From the NCBI RefSeq assembly GCF_000003815.2, contig NC_049980.1, forward strand, positions 291,311 to 355,310: a stretch of DNA of 64,000 nucleotides. The letters run 5' to 3'. The notes beneath the pieces were generated by a model. It was not told the DNA's origin and ran no database searches. It worked only from the letters and a program-made list of their open reading frames with translations. This DNA comes from Branchiostoma floridae (lineage: Eukaryota > Chordata > Leptocardii > Amphioxiformes > Branchiostomatidae). Position 1 is the first letter of the stretch; every line of letters begins with the position of its first letter. Of this stretch, positions 52,673 through 64,000 are shown piece by piece. The translations under genes were made by a program, and so were the position numbers.

Positions 52673-52752
52673 AAGCTTTCGGGGTTTCAGCGATCTGCTT
52701 TACCTCTGGAGATGTCGGAATGAAGACATGGAGACAGGAAGCTGATTATATA
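52673..52752 (-). promoter_or_regulatory. TATA box and 5' UTR exon of the secreted-peptide gene
   Basis: TATATAA on the minus strand (52752-52746) is followed about 30 bases later by a probable start site near 52720. A short untranslated exon then ends at GTAAGT (last exon base 52673). It pairs with the acceptor just before the ATG. The start site itself is inferred. Confidence 0.55.
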
Positions 52753-52809
52753 CTCTTTCACACTGAATGATTCAAATGAGTAATTGTAGCGTATACTGTC
52801 ATGATTGGT

Positions 52810-54065
52810 TGGTGCAGAAAAAATCATCCAATAGCATGGTCGCATTGTTTAACTGGTTGGACAAGAATCGGACTAATCATGTGATCGGCCCGGACAGAAA
52901 CTCAGTTAAAGTCCCGTACACAACCGAGAAGTTTTGTCCTTAAAGTCGACAGATGCACGTTGAAACAGTCAAATACTAGTATGGCATTAACGAATAAATG
53001 AATAAAGACATTTATTGTACATTTCTGCCTGGTATGTGTAACACAAAATACGCTGTCCATTGCTAAACTGGCCCTCCCCGCTTGGAGCGGCAATGTAGGG
53101 CATGCAGTAAGTAGCGCGATTAAATCAGGTTAATTTTTGCACAGCCGAGTGGGTCTAATCTATGACAGAAGTTCGGCTTCTTCTCGCTTCTTGGTAGTCG
53201 GTTTGTTAAAACGCATGAGCAATATGAATTTGTCCGTGAACTCATATGTATAAAGTAGGGAGATTTTTTTTATCTAATTAAATATAGAGTGTCTATATCG
53301 TGAACATACATAGCAGTATCTACGACGAAGTGCACTACATTTAATCTCCTACGGTAGCATTCTATAGCTTTAACAGCCGGTAGAGGAGTGAAGCTGGCCT
53401 AGCAGTGTGTTTCGCTACCGGTCGCACACGTACTCCTAGGCCGGCTTCACTCCTCTGCCAGCTTTTGATACTATCGCATGCTACCATAGTATTCTACGTT
53501 TACCAATGTTTGGTTTGACTTCTTCATTAAAGGCAGTGGACTGGCCAACGGCGAAAAGAGGGTGAGAGAGGCAGGCCAGGAGAGTACTTTCTGGGAGGGT
53601 ACATTTCCCCCCACTGTGCTGGCCAATGTTTGCCTCCGGTGACCAAACTTCCCTGGCAAATTTCTCTCCCTATAGCGATCGTAGACTGTCTAGTAGAAAG
53701 TAGGACACTGCCACAGTGATCTGAGCTGAAATGGAAGAACTTCATTGTGCGACTTTTGTACTTGGTACAATGCATGGCAACTACTATAACACAGGTACCA
53801 TATACATTCTAATTAACAATACATTAGCCCACATACTGTCAGCAAACGTTTTCCCTCGAACTGAACACTACAATTCCGATTCTACACAACCGATCCGTGG
53901 ACTGTATCTAGCCATGGTGCATCTGCTATCCTGCACCTACTTTGTACAGACGCGCCGCCTAGTGAGCGTTAGCGGTACTTCATTCAGCAAACGACTCGCA
54001 AACACCGATTTTAAGGACCGAATATTAACGCCATCTGGAGAAATAAAGTATTCTTGCAATATGTG
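52810..54065. repeat. Segmental duplication, copy C (inverted), part 2
   Basis: Reverse complement of about 38150-39400, including the GGGCCAGTTTAGCAATGGACA block and the foldback. The peptide gene lies between the two parts of copy C. Confidence 0.8.
53345..53500. repeat. Foldback element, copy in duplication C
   Basis: Arms GAGGAGTGAAGC-GGCCTAG and CTAGGCCGGCTTCACTCCTC around GCTACCGGTCGCAC, with outer CTACGGTAGCAT / ATGCTACCATAG. Confidence 0.85.
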
Positions 54066-54535
54066 AAACTTAACTTTGGAAATGAGAGGTAAGGTATAGT
54101 TTAAATTTAAATTTTTGTTCAAATGTAGGACCAATTGAAATATGGTATTTGTTAATTGTCCAACGAACACCCTTTCTATTCCTTTGGTCCGAACGCTAAT
54201 CTATAGCAGCAGTATATGAGAAATTTAGGAAATGAATCCTGAAACGTCTGTTTTCAAAATGATATAACTCTGAAAGATCAGGTAGTGCCATTGTACTAAA
54301 CGGCAAAGTTAACAAATATGATTAGAAAATGTTGTATTATACTATCATGTACACTACAAATTCACCAGAATCTCTCCCAGATATTAAAATGAAATACGCA
54401 GACTAAAAACAATGTTAGATTGGAAAATTCACAGACAAACAGGAATGTACATCAGTATTTAAGAAACGCCATATTGACCATAATCACAAATCTTAGATTG
54501 AATGGAACCTGTGCAGTAAATGTGACAAAATGTTA

Positions 54536-54850
54536 GGCGTCGCGTCGCGAAAACCTAGAGATCCCGGGTTCTAGTCCCAAGATATGCTGAAACGGTGTGT
54601 CCTTGGGAAGGGCACTTTAACGAAGTTCCACAATTCTCTCCGGTGAAAATACTTATACCTAGTTTCGGTTAGGGATGTCCTGACAATAGGGCTTTAAATG
54701 AATGTTCCGTGTTTGAGGAGAGTCATAACTCGAACACACATAAGAACCCACAGCAATTATCGAAAGAAATAGGAATCATTCCCGGTGTAAGTAGATCAAT
54801 TCAATCAGTTCAGAATTGCTCTTCATTTCAGTACAAACCCGTCATATTAC
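54536..54850 (+). mobile_element. SINE copy 2 (tRNA-derived type)
   Basis: A B-box-like GGTTCTAGTCC is followed by TGTCCTTGGGAAGGGCACTTT, GTTCCGTGTTTGAGGAGAG and AAGAACCCACAGCAATTATC. The same modules are in the SINE at 26088. Confidence 0.6.
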
Positions 54851-54869
54851 GCCAGACTATAATTATTAT

Positions 54870-54895
54870 TATTATTATTATTATTATTATTTTTC
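54870..54895. repeat. (ATT)n microsatellite
   Basis: About nine ATT units at the 5' boundary of the retrotransposon. Confidence 0.9.
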
Positions 54896-57236
54896 ATTAC
54901 CGCAGACGCGACACGCATCAGTCAAATTTTCATTGTCTTGTCTGGAAAGATGGACACAGATTGACCATATAGCGATTGGTCCAAGATGGAGGACCCCATG
55001 TCTACAGGATGTTCGGGTGTATAGAGGAGCGGATGTCGGCAGCGATCACTACCTTTCTATTGCAAAAATGAAGATCAGACTAAAGAAACAAAAGAAGAAG
55101 ACATCACTTCCGAAACGGTTTGACACCAGCAAACTGAAAGACCCTGCAACTGAAGAGAAGTTCGAGACCTCTCTGAGGAACCGGTTCTCTGTCCTAGCAG
55201 ACCCCTCCCCCAGGGTCAACAGTATGGTGGGATGAGCTGAAGGAGGCAATGACTACAGCGGGGAAAGAAGTCTTGGGTTAAAGAAATCCCTCCGANNNNN
55301 NNNNNNNNNNNNNNNNNNNNNNNNNNNNNNNNNNNNNNNNNNNNNNNNNNNNNNNNNNNNNNNNNNNNNNNNNNNNNNNNNNNNNNNNNNNNNNNNNNNN
55401 NNNNNNNNNNNNNNNNNNNNNNNNNNNNNNNNNNNNNNNNNNNNNNNNNNNNNNNNNNNNNNNNNNNNNNNNNNNNNNNNNNNNNNNNNNNNNNNNNNNN
55501 NNNNNNNNNNNNNNNNNNNNNNNNNNNNNNNNNNNNNNNNNNNNNNNNNNNNNNNNNNNNNNNNNNNNNNNNNNNNNNNNNNNNNNNNNNNNNNNNNNNN
55601 NNNNNNNNNNNNNNNNNNNNNNNNNNNNNNNNNNNNNNNGGAAGTCCTCAACCGCCCCGAACCTGCGTCTCCACCGACAGTCTTTGACGAGCCATCACTT
55701 CCCCTCCCCATTGACACAGGGGACTTCACAGAAGCTGAGGTACAGGAAGCCATCAAGACCCTGAAGAACAACAAGTCTCCAGGTATGGATGGCATTACTG
55801 CGGAGATGCTCAAAGCAGGGGGCGAATCTGTTGTTAAATGGATGAGCCAATTTTGTAATCGGGCCTGGAATTCAGGTGAAGTGCCGGAGGACTGGAAGAA
55901 TGGAGCAGTTGTGTGCATCCCAAAGAAGGGCAACCTGGCAGAATGTGACAACTGGAGGGGAGTGACGCTTCTTTCCATACCGGGAAAGGTGTATACTGCA
56001 TGCATCCTGAACCGTATGAGAGATGCAGTTGACAAGGTCCTACGAGAACAACAAGCTGGATTCCGCCCAAAGAGGTCCTGTGCAGAACAGATATTCACCC
56101 TTCGACGTATCATCGAGAATTGTACAGAACTGCAAACTCCACTGGCCATTAGTTTCATTGACTTCTCCAAGGCATTTGATTGCATCCACAGACCATCACT
56201 CTGGAATATCATGTATGTCTACGGCATCCCAAGTAAACTCATCTCCGCAATCAGACAAATATACACCAACTCAAAATGCTGCGTGCGGACGGGTGAGGGA
56301 TACAGCGGATGGTTTGAGGTGGTAAGCGGGGTCCGCCAAGGATGCATGTTGTCTCCAATTCTTTTTGCCATGGCGATAGACTGGGTCCTTGCAACAGCAA
56401 CAGAGGGGAAAGGGATTCAGTGGATACAGAACACAAAGTTAGCAGATCTTGACTTTGCTGATGATATAGCTGCTCTAGCAGACCGCACACAGGACCTACA
56501 ACCCCTAGTGGAGGACATAGGCTCATCTGCAGGCAGTATTGGACTCGCCATTAGTGCCAAAAAGACCAAGAACATGTTAGTAGGGACGCACCCCCCTCCC
56601 ACAAGTGTGATCATTGACAACAATGAAGTGGAAGTGGTGGAGAACTTTACTTACTTAGGCAGCTCCATGAACAACAGAGGGGACATGGACAAGGAACTAG
56701 ACTGCAGGCTAGGGAAGGCCTCAGCTGCTTTCAACCAGCTTTGCAAGCTGTGGTCTAGCAAGAAGCTCTCCCTGGGAACTAAACTGCGATTCTACAATAG
56801 CAATGTTCTCTCTACCCTACTTTACGGATGCGAAACATGGCACATGAAGTCAAGCCAAGAAAAGAAACTAGATGTCTTCGACAATAAATGCCTAAGGAAG
56901 ATACTAGGCATCAGATGGGATGATTTCATACCCAACACTGAAGTAAGAGCTAGGACCAGCCAAAAACCAGTGTCTGTGACAATCCGAAAGCGGCGCTTGA
57001 GCTGGTTGGGCCATGTCATGAGACTCTCACCAGACAGACTGGCATACCAAGTTATACACTGGGCACCACGGGGAAAGAGACGTAGAGGTCGCCCCAGGAT
57101 GAATTACAGGCACACCATCGAGAGAGACCTACAAACAGCTAACATCAACTGGAGGGATATACAGAGGATAGCTGCCGACAGAGCTTGCTGGGCCAACCTG
57201 ACTGCCTCATGTGTCGGACGACACGGGAGCCCCTAA
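54896..57236 (+). mobile_element. Damaged RTE-like non-LTR retrotransposon
   Basis: The 5' part (to about 55235) encodes the end of an APE-type endonuclease: QIDHIAIGPRW, DVRVYRGADVGSDH with the catalytic SDH. Frameshifts follow near 55210-55280, then a gap (55296-55639). From 55640 one frame runs through reverse transcriptase (KSPGMDGITAEMLK, CIPKKGNLAECDNWRG, QQAGFRPKRS, FIDFSKAFDCIHR, GVRQGCMLSPILF, LDFADDIAAL with the FADD catalytic pair) and the C-terminal GHVMRLSPDRLAYQV / RRGRPRMNY region to TAA at 57236. It lacks most of the endonuclease and is frameshifted, so it is not autonomous. The clade call rests on motif style. Confidence 0.88.
55296..55639. other. Assembly gap
   Basis: Run of 344 N inside the retrotransposon. 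Confidence 1.
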
Positions 57237-58123
57237 GTCTAAGTAAGTGTCTGGAAAGATCAGTTGCGTCATCAGTTTTAGAATACTGAATCGGAGGTAA
57301 ACGACCGCAACTGTGATGTGAGACAAAGTCTCTCCGATTGGTCAGCATTGACCAATGAAATCATATGTAACAAGATTCCCTCTGCATAATACATTGGCTT
57401 AGCATTCTAAGTAGTATAAGTACCTGAGCACACTATGTACCTCGGCATTCTTTGAGACGTCTTTGCTTTAAGGTTGTTCACAACGCAATAAGTCTTTTCG
57501 ATTTCTCCTCCTCACTTGGTCAATTAGCATGCTGTCATCTCTGTAATGGTTTGATGCAAGGTATAGTTCGTATTTTCTATCGACTGGACAGACTATTCGT
57601 GAAGAAGCCTCCACTATTATAGCACTATCCGTTGACTGACTCGAATCTCGAGCTGCGGTGTTCGCTTCCAAAGCTTCGCTATCCTTCTGTGGATNNNNNN
57701 NNNNNNNNNNNNNNNNNNNNNNNNNNNNNNNNNNNNNNNNNNNNNNNNNNNNNNNNNNNNNNNNNNNNNNNNNNNNNNNNNNNNNNNNNNNNNNGTCACT
57801 ATAGGCTCTGGGCAATTTTAAGAGCGATATAAGCTTTTTTTTTCGTCATGGCATTTCAGGGTTTGACTCGTATCTTGCTCTTATAGCCCGCATAGCGAAA
57901 GTTATTGAAGGTCTGCATTAGTGAGTGCTGGATCATCTAGTGCTGAAAACATTGCGAACGTGACTTAAACCATTTTACAGAATACAGCAAATGCTAGATT
58001 ATTTTGACCAAGACCTCTAGCCTTTTGACCATGATAGTCAACGAACCATTGTCGTGAAGGAAGAGTTGGCTGAATCATATAACTGATGGCAACAAGAGCT
58101 ACCTCTTAGGCACATAAAAAAAG
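57237..58123. other. 5' flank of the LRR receptor gene, with a gap
   Basis: Two opposed CCAAT boxes (ATTGGTCAGCATTGACCAAT near 57338-57357) may belong to a promoter. No core element was placed. 57695-57794 is N. Confidence 0.35.
57695..57794. other. Assembly gap
   Basis: Run of 100 N. Confidence 1.
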
Positions 58124-59231
58124 ATGCAGAGAATGGTGGGTACTAGAATCTTCATAAAAACGTTCCTTCTATTGCTGGCTTTTGAAAGCGTTGCTGGACA
58201 CCCATGTACTGAATTGTGCACCTCCTCGTCAATACCGAGATCCGAGACTCCCTTGTTGAGTTGTACTCGCTGCGGACGCTTCGAGAATCTTTGCGATATC
58301 AAAAACCCTACGGAGTCTGAGCATGCTCTTATCCACAGCTTATCCGAAAAGATCCTTACGTACCGTTCCATCCAGTTTCCTAGTCAGGCAACGTCCAAAC
58401 TATTCATACGAAAAAGTGCAATCCGTCAGATAGAAAGCAGAGCTTTCGTTAATTTGCCGAATCTTTGCATCCTGAGCTTGACATGTAATTCTCTGATCTT
58501 TATCGACCAGAACAGTTTCGAAGGTTTAAACTACTTAAGTCTCCTGGATCTAAGAAGAAATCACTTGAACTTTCTCCCCGGGGACGTTTTTACGGGCCTT
58601 GTGAGACTGGCACAGTTGTACCTCTCTCACAATCAACTCATGGTCATGCCATTAATCGCAAATGAAAATCGACAAGTAGAAGCCCTGTTTATCGACTTGA
58701 GTCACAATCATCTGACATTCATGTCGAGCCGTAACCTTGACCGGACGAACGGGGCCTTCCTACAGCTGGACCAAAACCCGTTTAAATGCGACGACGGTTG
58801 GGAGTGGTTCTCTCGTCACATGGCAAACTCCTCGCGAATCTTGTGTTTTGAGTCTGTAACTTGCGGACCACCACCGGACATAGCTATATCTCCAGATGGC
58901 TCGGTGTCTACAACACCGGACCAGGAAGACAAGCGTCCATGGGAAACGGGCTCTTCAATACCGGACCAGGAAGACAAGCGTCCATGGGAAACGGGCTCTT
59001 CAACAGCGGACCAGAAAAGTCACGAAACGACATTTTCTCCCAATCATACAGCTACAAGCGTTGAAATGGATTCTTTTGCACCTGATGGAACCACGACTTC
59101 GCCCAATCACACAAGAAAGGTTGGTATTTTTTTCTATCTCTCGAACAATTTGTATTGTGTAGAGAAGGAGTTGATAATGATACCACATCTTGTTATTAAG
59201 GGGGAGGCACACCCAGTCATTGTCATTCCAT

Positions 59232-59279
<48 letters not shown>

Positions 59280-61517
59280 TACCATTTCCTAGAGATGGCT
59301 ACGCATGCATAAATGTGCAAAACAGCCATGCAACGATATGCAATGTTCAGTACGTTAATAAATGTTAGGCAACAATGTAATAAGATGCGCCAAATAAGTT
59401 ACGTAACTGGATATGATTTTGGAAGCGTTCAGTTGTTTTAGATAGCATCCAATATCTTTCGTCATTGAATTGGAGGAAACCTGACTAAAGAGCATATGCA
59501 TCAGTAGTACAAAAGTTTGCAACAGTAACGTAGCGGAATGCAACATTGATACAACAGTAATGTGACAGTAATGTGACAATATGTAACAGTAATACAACAG
59601 TAGTCAGCATTACAGCAATGTTCAGTAATACTGTGACAACAGTATGTAACAGTAACAACGGTATTTGCCTGTCGATTAATGTTTGACAGGGCAAGTAAGA
59701 TTTTTCCATTGAGTAATATTTTGATATGCGTGTTACTTTTTTACAATTATGACATAAAGCAATGGTGGACATAAAAAATAGAGGCAATAAAACCCATTGC
59801 TGGAAGTGAAAATGCATATTAAGTGACATTCCAATTTTGGGCAAGTGAAAAAATGGTTCGGGCAAGTAACCATTTTTTAACCAGTTGTAAATGTGCTTGA
59901 TCGATAGGACAAATGAGTTTTAGGAAACGGCCGACAATTCCATATTATGTCATATTCAATGTTTCTGTGTAGACATCAAGTGACCGAAAGAACAATCGTT
60001 ACATATCAGTTAAAATATCAGTATAAAACAAGATAACAAAAATTGCAGAGACAGTCTTACTACTTTCTTTATGTCTACTTTAGAACGCTATGTAACGCTG
60101 GTTCGCCTTTATCCGATGGTGACCTATATCCGTTGTTTAAAAAATCGTATTTAGGGACATGAAGTCGACGGACGGTAGCTTCGAATCGGAACATTTTGAA
60201 AATATTGCAAATTTGAAACCACTGTCCGCAGACATAATACTTCTAAATGAGCTGTTTTGACGGACAACGAATAAACGTCACCCGGCGGATAAAGGTGAAC
60301 TAGCATTAACGCCAGTTTTGACTATGTAATTCTCTTCAATTTAGCGAGATAAAGACGGTGTTGTTCACGATGACAACATTAGAGAGGGGGTTTTAGAGGT
60401 TGCCACAGTCCTGGGAGCCCTCCTGTTCGCCGTCAGCTGTGCTGTCATTAAAGTACGCCTGTGTAGCCAGGTTGATGCGGTACCTCCGGCGGCGCCCACT
60501 TCAACCGACACCGACGGTCACTCCGAGAACGACTACGATGAGCGCGTGTACGATAGTCCTTCTGAGTTGGAAGAGGTTCAGCAAGACCATCAGTATGAGG
60601 ACTGTTCGATTGACAGCATCCGAAAGTTGCGCCGAACGCAGCGCAACGCATCTGTCCTGGACAAGGTTAAGTTCGCAGAGAACAGCCACTTCGTTGAAGA
60701 CAGCGGCCAGCCACAACAACGCGACGACACAGCTTGTGTCGTTGTCCATAACTTACCAAGCCCCCGTGTTAAAGATGACACAAACAACTGTGCCATTCAA
60801 GAAACGAAAGATGCTGCCGTCGACATTGAGATTCAGTCTCACGTCTACGATAACGACGAACATCTACAAGATGTTTTTCATGGAGATGACCACAAAGAGA
60901 ATATGAATGGCAACCGGGCGTACGATATCGACCGCCCACAAGCAACCAGTGTGACCGGTCGTCTCGACAATCCGGAAACTCACAACGCCAAGAACGGTGA
61001 AGTTCTAGATCAAAATCTCTCCTGTAATGAAGGCATCCAAGACGGGACTTTAAAGGAAGAACCAGCTGACCATCAGCCGAAACCCGTGCAAGAAGCCACA
61101 GAGTTTGCCAACAAGAGTGAAGGGAGTTTGAGTGAAAGCAGCAACCAACAACGGTCGGAATCACCACCTGCGATTTCTCCAAGGGCGACCGCTACGATCG
61201 CAGATGAAGGTATCGCTAATGAATTTGGCGGAGAAAACGCCTGCACCTATGTCACTACGAAGGAAAATGACACGTACGAAGCTGCAGGTACCGAAAACAG
61301 CCGTGAAGAGGCAGGCGCTGCGTACTGTACGGGAGGGCCTCGTGCGGCGACGAAGGGAAACGAAACGTACGAAGCAGCAGGTAACGACAACAACCGTACA
61401 GAGTCGAGTGCTGCAAACTGTACGAGAGGAGCGTGTGGAACTACGTTTGCTCCTTCCAACAGGGTCTGCAGAGCCGACATTTTGTACGGGGCAGTCGAAT
61501 TTCACAAGAACAAGTAA
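58124..61517 (+). CDS. Transmembrane LRR receptor with tyrosine-rich tail (2 exons)
   Basis: Exon 1 58124-59119 (phase 0, AAG|GTTGGT) and exon 2 60345-61517 (TCTTCAATTTAG acceptor) give 722 residues. A signal peptide (IFIKTFLLLLAFESVAG) leads to a Cys-rich N-cap, about five leucine-rich repeats (AFVNLPNLCILSL, LSLLDLRRNHL, LAQLYLSHNQL, FIDLSHNHL) and an LRR C-cap (NPFKCDDGWEWF..C..C). Then come a Thr/Ser/Pro stalk with two identical 15-residue repeats (PDQEDKRPWETGSS), a membrane helix in exon 2 (VATVLGALLFAVSCAVI) and a tail of about 350 acidic residues with many Tyr (VYDSP, QYEDC, two copies of TYEAAG) ending ILYGAVEFHKNK. ILYGAV fits the ITIM consensus. It is likely a cell-surface recognition or adhesion receptor. 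M at 58133 is an alternative start. Confidence 0.85.
59233..59276. repeat. (TA)n microsatellite
   Basis: A long TA run in the LRR gene's intron. Confidence 0.95.
60092..60311. mobile_element. 220-base MITE, copy 2 (TTTATCCG termini)
   Basis: The left end GTAACGCTGGTTCGCCTTTA and the right end GATAAAGGTGAACTAGCATT are inverted. The interior matches 32058-32282. It ends only about 30 bases before the LRR exon 2 acceptor. Confidence 0.7.
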
Positions 61518-61537
61518 CATAAATCTCTAACACCAAC

Positions 61538-61770
61538 CCAAACCAACCAACCAACCGACTGACCGACCGACCCACCGACCCACCCACCGACCCACCGACC
61601 AACCGACCAACTAACCAACCAACCAACCAACCAACCAACCAACCAACCAACCAACCATCCAATTAACCAACCGACCGACCAACCGACCAACCCACCAACC
61701 AACCAACCAACCAACTAACCAACCAACCAACAGACCAACCGACCAACCAACCAACCAACCAACCAACCGA
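61538..61770. repeat. (AACC)n tetranucleotide array with GACC variants
   Basis: It begins about 20 bases after the LRR gene's stop codon and runs into an assembly gap. It would lie in the 3' UTR or just after it. Confidence 0.97.
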
Positions 61771-61870
61771 NNNNNNNNNNNNNNNNNNNNNNNNNNNNNN
61801 NNNNNNNNNNNNNNNNNNNNNNNNNNNNNNNNNNNNNNNNNNNNNNNNNNNNNNNNNNNNNNNNNNNNNN
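61771..61870. other. Assembly gap
   Basis: Run of 100 N terminating the tetranucleotide array; the true array length is unknown. Confidence 1.
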
Positions 61871-64000
61871 TTTCTTAAAAATGCTCAACCAAAATACGCA
61901 GACATGGAGAATCTATATTGAAAAATTCTAAGCAAACTGGAATGTACATCGAAATTCAAGGCACGTCAAAATTCAAATAATTACGATTGTCAGAGACTAG
62001 ATCGGATGAAATTGTTTGTCTGCGAATGTGAATTAGATGTCTACCTATAAAGAAAAAAATCTAAGCCGAAGGCTATTTTGTTCGTCTTTGCGGCCTTTTC
62101 CGCTTGTCTTTGCCTCTCTCTCTGGAAAAGCAAAACAAACAACGGACATCAGAAATTTTATAAATGACAAATATTTGTTTTGTGTTTGGAAGACTTGTAC
62201 AGAAACATGTGCATTGATTCATTCCTGTTCATATATAAATATATATATATCAATTTTGTAGAATGTGATTATGAAACTGTATCCATACTCATACAGATAA
62301 CATAAATTAATAGTAAATCGTCTACTGACATCATTATATAAAAACGGCCAGTATAGAAATGAAACGTTAAGAAAAAAAAAAAATCACCGATTATCTAAAG
62401 AGATTGAAGAAAACAAACGATATAGAAATCCAGCTGCCGAAATAACTGTCCCAGGAAAATGTTACCTACATGTAATTGTAAATTATGAAGTACTAGTAAG
62501 ATTCAAATATTCTCTTAGACTAGCTCCACTTGCTACAATATACAGCGATGAGGCATCACTGCTTTTTATTTACCAAAAAGCAAAAAAAAAGCAGTGATTC
62601 GCCCTGTTTGCATTTATGTGATCTGATAATGGTTTCTCCATCTATCAGGACAACATAACAATGCAGAATTATTCATATGGGCCTCTTTTTGCGACGTTTT
62701 CCTTGTTCTTTTATAATCATTTACCACTATCTTTCAATGATACGTTTGAAGTGTTCCAATGATCTTTTACTTATCTATTTAATTCAAGAGCTGTTTAAGG
62801 ACTGCCGCAGACATACAAAGGAGCGGATGAAATCGTGTTTGGAATGTTTTTCAATTTTCATGCTTGAAGCTCCTTTTTCGTTCAATAAATTTTTTCATCG
62901 ATCAGTGACTTATCAAAGGTAAGCAAACGTACCTCCAAATTTTCGATGACTGTCAGTCCATCTTGCTCACAGAGTGACCTAGTTCTCGCGAGAGTTTCGA
63001 GAACTAGGTGAAGACTTGCGTGGATCTTCTGACCCCACCCCCACCCTCCTTCCGGAGTAAGGGTAACTATTCATACTTGTGAACATACGTGACTAATGAA
63101 TCTCTTCAACGACCTTTTTCGTTTATTTTCCCTCCGACTCGGGGTTAGCTTTGCAGCTTGTTATTTTTGAATCTTGACACATAAGTATTTTGCCAAGTAA
63201 CAACATATCTGGGTGTAAAATTGTGAAGTGTACGTATATATTTCAAATATAAAAAATAGTTGAATGTAGTATAAACTCTATAGAAAGTTGAAAACGTGTA
63301 GTAATACAATTTTTCGTGCATTACTGTTACTGTCCGGTAGAGATCACAAGATCTTATAAACTTTATGATATTATGACAAGGGGGGCACTGTGCCTTTGCA
63401 TAAATTTAAACTCGAACTCAACGTGTATTTTGAAGTAAGAACATTTTGTAAAAGTTCAAAGGTGTTAAATATCGATGTTACCTACATGTATTTGTAAAGT
63501 AAATTTTGATTAATTTTCATCTTATTACACTTACTTATTTCTACCACTTATATAACAGAACATAGTAATAGGAGGGAGTATGTTATGTCACGGGTTCATG
63601 GCTGGCATAAACATAGCAAGAACATTTCTGTGTTGTGGTTATGGACTTGTTGTATTTATTAGTGCATTTTATTGTACAATATTAACATTGCTGTGGTATT
63701 TTACTTACAGTGTATAATTTTTATGCTTTATATTTACTAGATGAATGCTGCGTTATATTTGTAGCCACTTCCCGTGATAGAATATATACAGTGGATGTAA
63801 TACTTCCGATGACAGGGCAGGATGCAAAATCAGTTTATATCATTCCACTTCACCAAAATGCCAAATTACCAATGTGACAATGTATATAGTTATTCTACAA
63901 GTTTCAAGATTGATTAGGCATATGTATACTTTATTGTAATAAACAATGTGGTGTATTTACCAACATCGTATGTGCTGCCGCAGTTTAAAAATCAATGCAG
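61871..64000. other. AT-rich region, no gene recognised
   Basis: Short frames only. The exception worth noting is the regulatory-looking site at 62984. Confidence 0.4.
62984..62993. promoter_or_regulatory. TCTCGCGAGA palindrome within a hairpin
   Basis: The 10-base palindrome is a known vertebrate CpG-promoter element (bound by BANP, earlier assigned to Kaiso). Here it lies in a CCTAGTTCTCG / CGAGAACTAGG inverted repeat. No gene start could be tied to it. Confidence 0.35.

Noticed and set aside
54570..54600. A tRNA gene suggested by GGTTCTAGTCC
   Set aside because: The B box is degenerate and no cloverleaf can be formed; the sequence fits a SINE head.
55253..56212. A long minus-strand frame
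   Set aside because: It is the shadow of the reverse transcriptase frame and crosses an assembly gap.
61132..61530. A 132-residue basic + strand frame
   Set aside because: It overlaps the LRR receptor tail out of frame; the receptor frame has motifs and continuity.
61441..61714. Frames of repeated WLVG
   Set aside because: Translation of the AACC tetranucleotide array.
62677..62922. An 81-residue frame followed by a GTAAGC donor-like site
   Set aside because: No acceptor, homology or composition bias supports it as an exon.

Overview
The window reads as animal genomic DNA, most likely amphioxus (Branchiostoma, an invertebrate chordate). It has intron-rich genes with GT..AG junctions, a multidomain C-type lectin, a degenerin/ENaC channel, an LRR receptor, tRNA-derived SINEs, CR1-like and RTE-like non-LTR retrotransposons, many small inverted-repeat elements and long microsatellites. 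The organism call is inference. Eight runs of N are assembly gaps. No prokaryotic features or CRISPR arrays were seen.

Layout. (1) 77-281 (-): first exon of a lectin paralogue that leaves the window on the left. (2) 832-1022 (+): a lone terminal exon of a degenerin/ENaC channel. (3) 5157-21263 (-): a lectin gene rebuilt here from 15 exons whose phases all agree, 1592 codons plus stop. Its order is cytoplasmic head, transmembrane segment, a 954-residue coiled coil of 21-residue N-glycosylation repeats, F5/8C discoidin domain, C-type lectin domain, three Thr-rich linker exons and an unnamed C-terminal extracellular module. A second lectin-domain exon inside it is dead. (4) 22822-31147 (-): a 12-exon ASIC/degenerin-like channel with an in-frame TAG in exon 4 and a duplicated terminal exon whose selectivity filter reads G-D-S instead of G-A-S. 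(5) 31-38 kb: gene-poor, with several inverted-repeat elements. (6) 38-54 kb: a segment present in two direct copies and one partial inverted copy, whose paralogous empty sites reveal two clean insertions. A small gene for a secreted, Arg-rich/acidic peptide (51343-52309, -) sits in the inverted copy. (7) 54.9-57.2 kb: damaged RTE-like retrotransposon. (8) 58124-61517 (+): a two-exon transmembrane LRR receptor with a tyrosine-rich tail ending in an ITIM-like motif. (9) 61.5-64 kb: tetranucleotide repeat, a gap and AT-rich sequence.

The lectin and the LRR protein both look like cell-surface recognition molecules. The lectin and channel exons recur as neighbours in two units (0-1 kb and 21-23 kb), so the left half is probably a partly decayed tandem duplication. 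No operon-like relation is implied.
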